From: Flavobacteriales bacterium UBA5869 | Lineage (GTDB): Bacteria; Bacteroidota; Bacteroidia; Flavobacteriales_D; Crocinitomicaceae | DNA length: 7,428 bases | Assembly (NCBI GenBank): GCA_002432565.1 | Contig: DJFP01000028.1 | Span: 21,866 to 29,293 of the forward strand | Direction: 5' to 3' | Part shown: positions 4,596 to 7,428 of the stretch, piece after piece | How the letters are laid out: every line of letters begins with the position of its first letter | How positions within the stretch are numbered: the first letter of the stretch is position 1 | The notes under the pieces: model-generated | The model's input: the letters and a program-made list of their open reading frames with translations, nothing else | What the model was told of the DNA's origin: nothing | Database searches by the model: none | Program-made: the position numbers and the translations under genes

Positions 4596-6863
4596 TTAAC
4601 TATTCTCTAGCTTAATCAAATTCAAAGCCGATCCCGCTTTAAACCAATCAATCTGCTGATTGTTGTAAGTATGGTTTAATTTGATAGTTTCTTTCGAACC
4701 ATCTGCATGAACGATTTCCAGGGTCAATTGTTTACCCGGAGCAAAATCAACCAAATCAATGAAGTTGAAGGTATCGTCTTCCCGAATTTTCTCGTAATCG
4801 GCCTCATTCACAAAGGTCAATCCAAGCATTCCCTGTTTTTTCAGGTTGGTTTCGTGGATACGCGCAAAGGATTTCACGATTACCGCACGAACTCCCAAAT
4901 GACGCGGTTCCATAGCCGCATGCTCGCGGGAAGAACCTTCCCCGTAATTGTGATCTCCCACAACGATTGAAGGAATGCCTGCATTTTTATAAGCGCGCTG
5001 CACTGCCGGAACTTCACCTACCGAACCTGTCAACTGGTTCACCACTTCGTTGGCTTTTCCATTGAATGCATTTTCAGCACCGATCAGCATGTTGTTGGAA
5101 ATATTATCCAGGTGACCCCGGTAACGCAGCCACGGACCGGCCATTGAAATGTGGTCTGTGGTACATTTTCCTTTTGCCTTGATCAATAATTTCGCTCCCA
5201 GGATATTTTGTCCGTCCCAAGCCGGGAATGATTCCAATAACTGCAAACGGGTTGATTCCGGTTTTACGATCACTTCTACAGTTGATCCGTCTTCTGCCGG
5301 AGCCTGGTATCCCGGATCTTCTACATCAAATCCTTTGGTCGGGAGTTCGTCACCATGCGGTGGAAGCAGTTTCACCTGTTCGCCTTTGTCATTTGTTAAG
5401 GTATCTGTCAGCGGATTGAATCCCAGATCACCGGCAATTGCAAGTGCTGCAACCATCTCCGGTGAAGTTACAAAAGCGTGTGTATTCGGGTTACCGTCAG
5501 CTCTTTTGGAGAAATTCCGGTTAAACGAGTGAACGATCGTGTTTTTTTCTTGTTTGTCGGCGCCCTCACGGTCCCACTGACCGATACAAGGTCCGCAGGC
5601 ATTGGTGAAGACTTTTGTTCCCATTTTTTCGAAGGTTGCAATGATGCCGTCGCGCTCAATGGTATAACGCACCTGCTCGGAACCCGGGTTGATCCCGAAT
5701 TCTGCTTTCGGCGTAATTCCGTGTTTCACGGCCTGCTCCACAATGGAAGCCGCACGCGACATGTCTTCATAGGAAGAGTTCGTACAAGATCCGATCAATC
5801 CCCACTCTACTTTCAGCGGCCAGCCGTTTTCAATAGCTGTCTCTTTCATTTTGGAAACCGGTGTTCCGCGGTCCGGAGTAAACGGCCCGTTGATATGCGG
5901 CTCCAATGTATCCAGGTCGATCTCAATTAATTGATCAAAATAATCAGCCGGATTGGCGTACACTTCCGGATCTCCGGTTAAATGATCCGCAATCTGGTCG
6001 GCCAAAGCCACCACTTCTGCTCTTCCGGTTGCGTTTAAGTAACGGCGCATTGCATCGTCGTAGCCAAAGGTAGAGGTTGTAGCTCCGATTTCTGCTCCCA
6101 TGTTACAGATCGTTCCTTTTCCGGTAGCGGAAAGGGAGATTGCTCCATCACCGAAATATTCGACAACTGCTCCGGTTCCACCTTTTACAGTCAAAATATC
6201 AGCAACTTTCAGGATCACGTCTTTTGCAGAAGTCCATCCGTTGAGTCTTCCTGTTAATTTCACACCGATCAGTTTCGGGAATTTCAATTCCCAGGGCATT
6301 CCTGCCATTACGTCAACTGCATCGGCACCACCGACACCGATGGCGATCATTCCGAGTCCGCCGCCGTTTACCGTGTGCGAATCCGTTCCGATCATCATTC
6401 CGCCCGGGAAAGCGTAATTTTCCAGCATCACCTGGTGGATAATTCCGGCTCCGGGTTTCCAGAAACCGATTCCGTATTTATTGGAGATAGACGACAGGAA
6501 ATTGAATACTTCACTGCTTTCGTTTAAAGAGCGTTGTAAATCGGCATCAGCGCCTACTTTTGCCTGGATGAGGTGGTCGCAATGCACCGTTGAAGGAACA
6601 GCCACTTTCTTTTTACCGGCCTGCATGAATTGCAACAAAGCCATTTGGGCCGTTGCATCCTGCATGGTTACGCGATCCGGAGCGAAATCCACGTAGGACT
6701 TCCCGCGTTCGTGCGTAGCGGTTGCGTTTCCATCCCAGAGATGGGCGTATAATATCTTTTCGGTCAAAGTTAAAGGGCGGCCCAGTACTTTTCTTGCAGC
6801 AGCTACGCGTTCGGGGAAAGCAGCGTAGACTTTTTGGATCATGTCTAAATCGAAAACAGCCAT
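4596..6863 (-). CDS. Aconitate hydratase, mitochondrial-type
   Basis: Aconitase interconverts citrate and isocitrate through cis-aconitate in the TCA cycle, using a cytoplasmic [4Fe-4S] cluster. The 755-aa product (from ATG 6861-6863, [10 protein letters not shown]) has the length of the eukaryotic-mitochondrial-like family found in Bacteroidota. Cluster ligands are C360 (IGSCTNS), C423 and C426 (NACGPC). The active site includes D96-H97 in HCDHL, GTDSHT (159-164), and the swivel-domain loop [14 protein letters not shown] (636-649) with catalytic S644 and R646. These three cysteines and S644/R646 all sit two positions beyond the bovine/pig mature numbering (C358, C421, C424, S642, R644), which supports both family and start. 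An ATG at 6896 would add 11 residues ([11 protein letters not shown]) not expected in the family, and TAAATTTA within that stretch resembles a -7 box. Likely monocistronic; a 17-bp palindrome lies upstream at 6934-6950. Confidence 0.95.
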   Translation of the reverse strand: MAVFDLDMIQKVYAAFPERVAAARKVLGRPLTLTEKILYAHLWDGNATATHERGKSYVDFAPDRVTMQDATAQMALLQFMQAGKKKVAVPSTVHCDHLIQAKVGADADLQRSLNESSEVFNFLSSISNKYGIGFWKPGAGIIHQVMLENYAFPGGMMIGTDSHTVNGGGLGMIAIGVGGADAVDVMAGMPWELKFPKLIGVKLTGRLNGWTSAKDVILKVADILTVKGGTGAVVEYFGDGAISLSATGKGTICNMGAEIGATTSTFGYDDAMRRYLNATGRAEVVALADQIADHLTGDPEVYANPADYFDQLIEIDLDTLEPHINGPFTPDRGTPVSKMKETAIENGWPLKVEWGLIGSCTNSSYEDMSRAASIVEQAVKHGITPKAEFGINPGSEQVRYTIERDGIIATFEKMGTKVFTNACGPCIGQWDREGADKQEKNTIVHSFNRNFSKRADGNPNTHAFVTSPEMVAALAIAGDLGFNPLTDTLTNDKGEQVKLLPPHGDELPTKGFDVEDPGYQAPAEDGSTVEVIVKPESTRLQLLESFPAWDGQNILGAKLLIKAKGKCTTDHISMAGPWLRYRGHLDNISNNMLIGAENAFNGKANEVVNQLTGSVGEVPAVQRAYKNAGIPSIVVGDHNYGEGSSREHAAMEPRHLGVRAVIVKSFARIHETNLKKQGMLGLTFVNEADYEKIREDDTFNFIDLVDFAPGKQLTLEIVHADGSKETIKLNHTYNNQQIDWFKAGSALNLIKLENS

Positions 6864-6933
6864 TTCATCATTTTTGGTTCTGTTAAATTTAAGCATTTAA
6901 AAAATGAGATGTTCTAAATAGAAGCTATAAATG

Positions 6934-6950
6934 CATAGAAAATTTCTATG
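6934..6950. promoter_or_regulatory. 17-bp perfect palindrome upstream of acn (candidate operator)
   Basis: CATAGAAA (6934-6941), one central A, then TTTCTATG (6943-6950) form a perfect dyad. It lies 71 nt upstream of the preferred acn start, about 38 nt from the alternative one. It is in the region where the promoter of acn should be, with no U-tract after it. A dimeric regulator site is the simplest reading; no regulator is identified. Confidence 0.35.
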
Positions 6951-7001
6951 GCGGATGAACAGCAACGTCATTAAGAGCACGAAGTATTGATGTTGGTCGA
7001 T

Positions 7002-7080
7002 GCACGCCTGCGGCATGGCTGTTTTTTTGCCCGCAGATTGCGCTGATCACGCGGATTTATTAGCTCGCCTTCGGCAAGCC
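7002..7080. repeat. Pair of related GCC-GGC hairpins, 61 bp apart
   Basis: Copies at 7002-7019 and 7063-7080 match at 14 of 18 positions (GCnCGCCTnCGGCAnGnC). Each folds as a 3-bp GCC/GGC stem with a 3-nt loop, a C-A mismatch, then a lower stem. The lower pair is A7004-T7016 in the first copy and T7065-A7077 in the second, a compensatory change. The second copy extends to GCT/AGC (7063-7065 with 7077-7079). They resemble REP-like elements. Confidence 0.5.
7032..7058. repeat. Three 9-bp units, CGCnGATxx
   Basis: CGCAGATTG (7032-7040), CGCTGATCA (7041-7049) and CGCGGATTT (7050-7058) stand in direct tandem with a conserved CGCnGAT core. A related period-9 pair, GCAAAGAGC (7131-7139) and GCAAAGAAA (7140-7148), occurs about 75 bp downstream. 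Confidence 0.5.
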
Positions 7081-7223
7081 CCGTTTTAACCGCGAAGAAT
7101 GAACGCTTGCGCTGTAGCTTCAGCGAAGGAGCAAAGAGCGCAAAGAAAGAGGAATTTATTCTCTGTGAACTGAATTAAGAATTTTATTAATTAGTCAAAA
7201 AGTAAAATCACATAACCTAAAGA

Positions 7224-7287
7224 AAAGAGTACAAAGAATCCTCTTAGCGCCTCCGCGTACCTCAGCTACTCTTTCTAAGAAAGGTAC
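7224..7287. repeat. Composite inverted repeat
   Basis: AAAGAGTA (7224-7231) is the exact inverse of TACTCTTT (7267-7274). Inside and beyond it, GTACCT (7257-7262) pairs with AGGTAC (7282-7287), and CTTTCT-A-AGAAAG (7271-7283) is a perfect small palindrome. These folds overlap and compete. The element contains a CTCTTAGCGCCTCCGCG stretch of the dispersed-repeat type. Confidence 0.35.
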
Positions 7288-7323
7288 CTTCGTTTTCAAA
7301 TGCTTCGCATCTTCTTTTGTGGT

Positions 7324-7353
7324 AAAAATAAAAAGTCCCACTTTCGCGGGACC
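7324..7353 (-). terminator. Terminator of the gene at the right edge
   Basis: GTCCC (7335-7339) pairs with GGGAC (7348-7352), with an extra inner C-G pair (7341/7346). On the minus strand the stem is followed by TTTTTATTTTT (7334-7324), a strong U-tract. It lies 31 nt past the probable stop at 7384 and points leftward. Confidence 0.75.
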
Positions 7354-7383
7354 TTTATTCAAGCCAGTTCTACCTTGCCTCGA

Positions 7384-7428
7384 CTATTTCGTTATCGTTT
7401 TGAGCTGTAGTAATTTTTCAAACTCCAT
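7384..7428 (-). CDS. C-terminal end of an unidentified gene (runs off the right edge)
   Basis: The minus strand is open from the edge to a TAG at 7384-7386 and reads MEFEKLLQLKTITK. The frame continues beyond the window, so the Met here need not be the start. The main support is its position: a leftward terminator with a good U-tract begins 31 nt after the stop. Fourteen residues are too few to assign a family. Confidence 0.35.
   Translation of the reverse strand: MEFEKLLQLKTITK

Larger units (their letters stand above)
6951..7323. other. Gene-free stretch rich in short repeats
   Basis: No credible gene is visible in these 373 nt. The content is a mosaic: two related GCC-GGC hairpins (7002-7019 and 7063-7080), 9-bp periodic repeats (7032-7058 and 7131-7148), a CGCTG/CAGCG hairpin (7110-7125) and a larger inverted repeat (7224-7287). 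The CGCAAAG-, CGCAGATT- and CTTAGCGCC-like pieces resemble dispersed intergenic repeats that I associate with Bacteroidota genomes (general knowledge, not searched). Its base composition is more GC-rich at 7000-7145 than elsewhere in the gap. Confidence 0.6.

Noticed and set aside
5478..5930. 150-codon plus-strand frame opposite aconitase
   Set aside because: Shadow of a highly conserved enzyme gene; no independent evidence.
6864..6896. Upstream ATG of aconitase adding 11 residues
   Set aside because: The family N-terminus and the cysteine/serine numbering fit the start at 6863 better. It cannot be excluded without transcript mapping.
7032..7148. Possible CRISPR array from regular short repeats
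   Set aside because: Units are 9 bp with no spacers of constant length and no cas genes in the window.

Overview
This window looks like chromosome from a Bacteroidota member, most likely Flavobacteriales and possibly near Fluviicola/Crocinitomicaceae (an inference from gene content, not a database match). The evidence is moderate GC, A-rich leaders with no clear Shine-Dalgarno, promoter-like TTTG-N18-TAnnTTTG sequences of the Bacteroidota type, lipoproteins with a short lipobox, a mitochondrial-type aconitase, and the ruvX-def pairing next to dapD.

Layout from left to right: the first 46 codons of def (peptide deformylase, minus) and ruvX (minus, TTG start) form a probable leftward unit. Their roughly 180-nt spacer carries overlapping inverted repeats. 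A divergent promoter region separates ruvX from dapD (plus; DAP/lysine biosynthesis, succinylase branch), and it holds a 34-bp near-palindrome just upstream of dapD. dapD ends at a hairpin terminator whose loop contains the -33 element of the next gene's candidate promoter.

Positions 1800-4530 form a lineage-specific envelope block with four genes. A 98-aa lipoprotein (plus) and a 67-aa lipoprotein (plus) are recognisable paralogues sharing one cysteine framework. Between them, on the minus strand, lies an outer-membrane beta-barrel protein with a long charged helical C-terminal tail. After the second small lipoprotein comes a 209-aa lipoprotein (plus) with MORN/YwqK-like repeats and a C-terminal segment resembling the beta-sandwich domains of GldM. 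The 443-nt gap between the barrel gene and the 67-aa lipoprotein contains a leader hairpin plus U-tract (possible attenuator) and an unexplained GC-richer segment that ends in T7.

Positions 4596-6863 encode aconitase (minus), complete with its Fe-S cysteines and active-site residues and converging on the lipoprotein gene across a shared terminator. Upstream of it, positions 6864-7383 carry no gene. This stretch holds a perfect 17-bp palindrome near the aconitase promoter region and a patchwork of small repeats: two covarying GCC-GGC hairpins and 9-bp periodic units. A strong leftward terminator follows, and at the right edge there are probably the last 14 codons of another minus-strand gene.

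The housekeeping genes (def, ruvX, dapD, acn) are ordinary. The unusual content is the set of envelope proteins in the middle and the structured non-coding DNA around them. I found no defence system, mobile element with a transposase, or CRISPR array.
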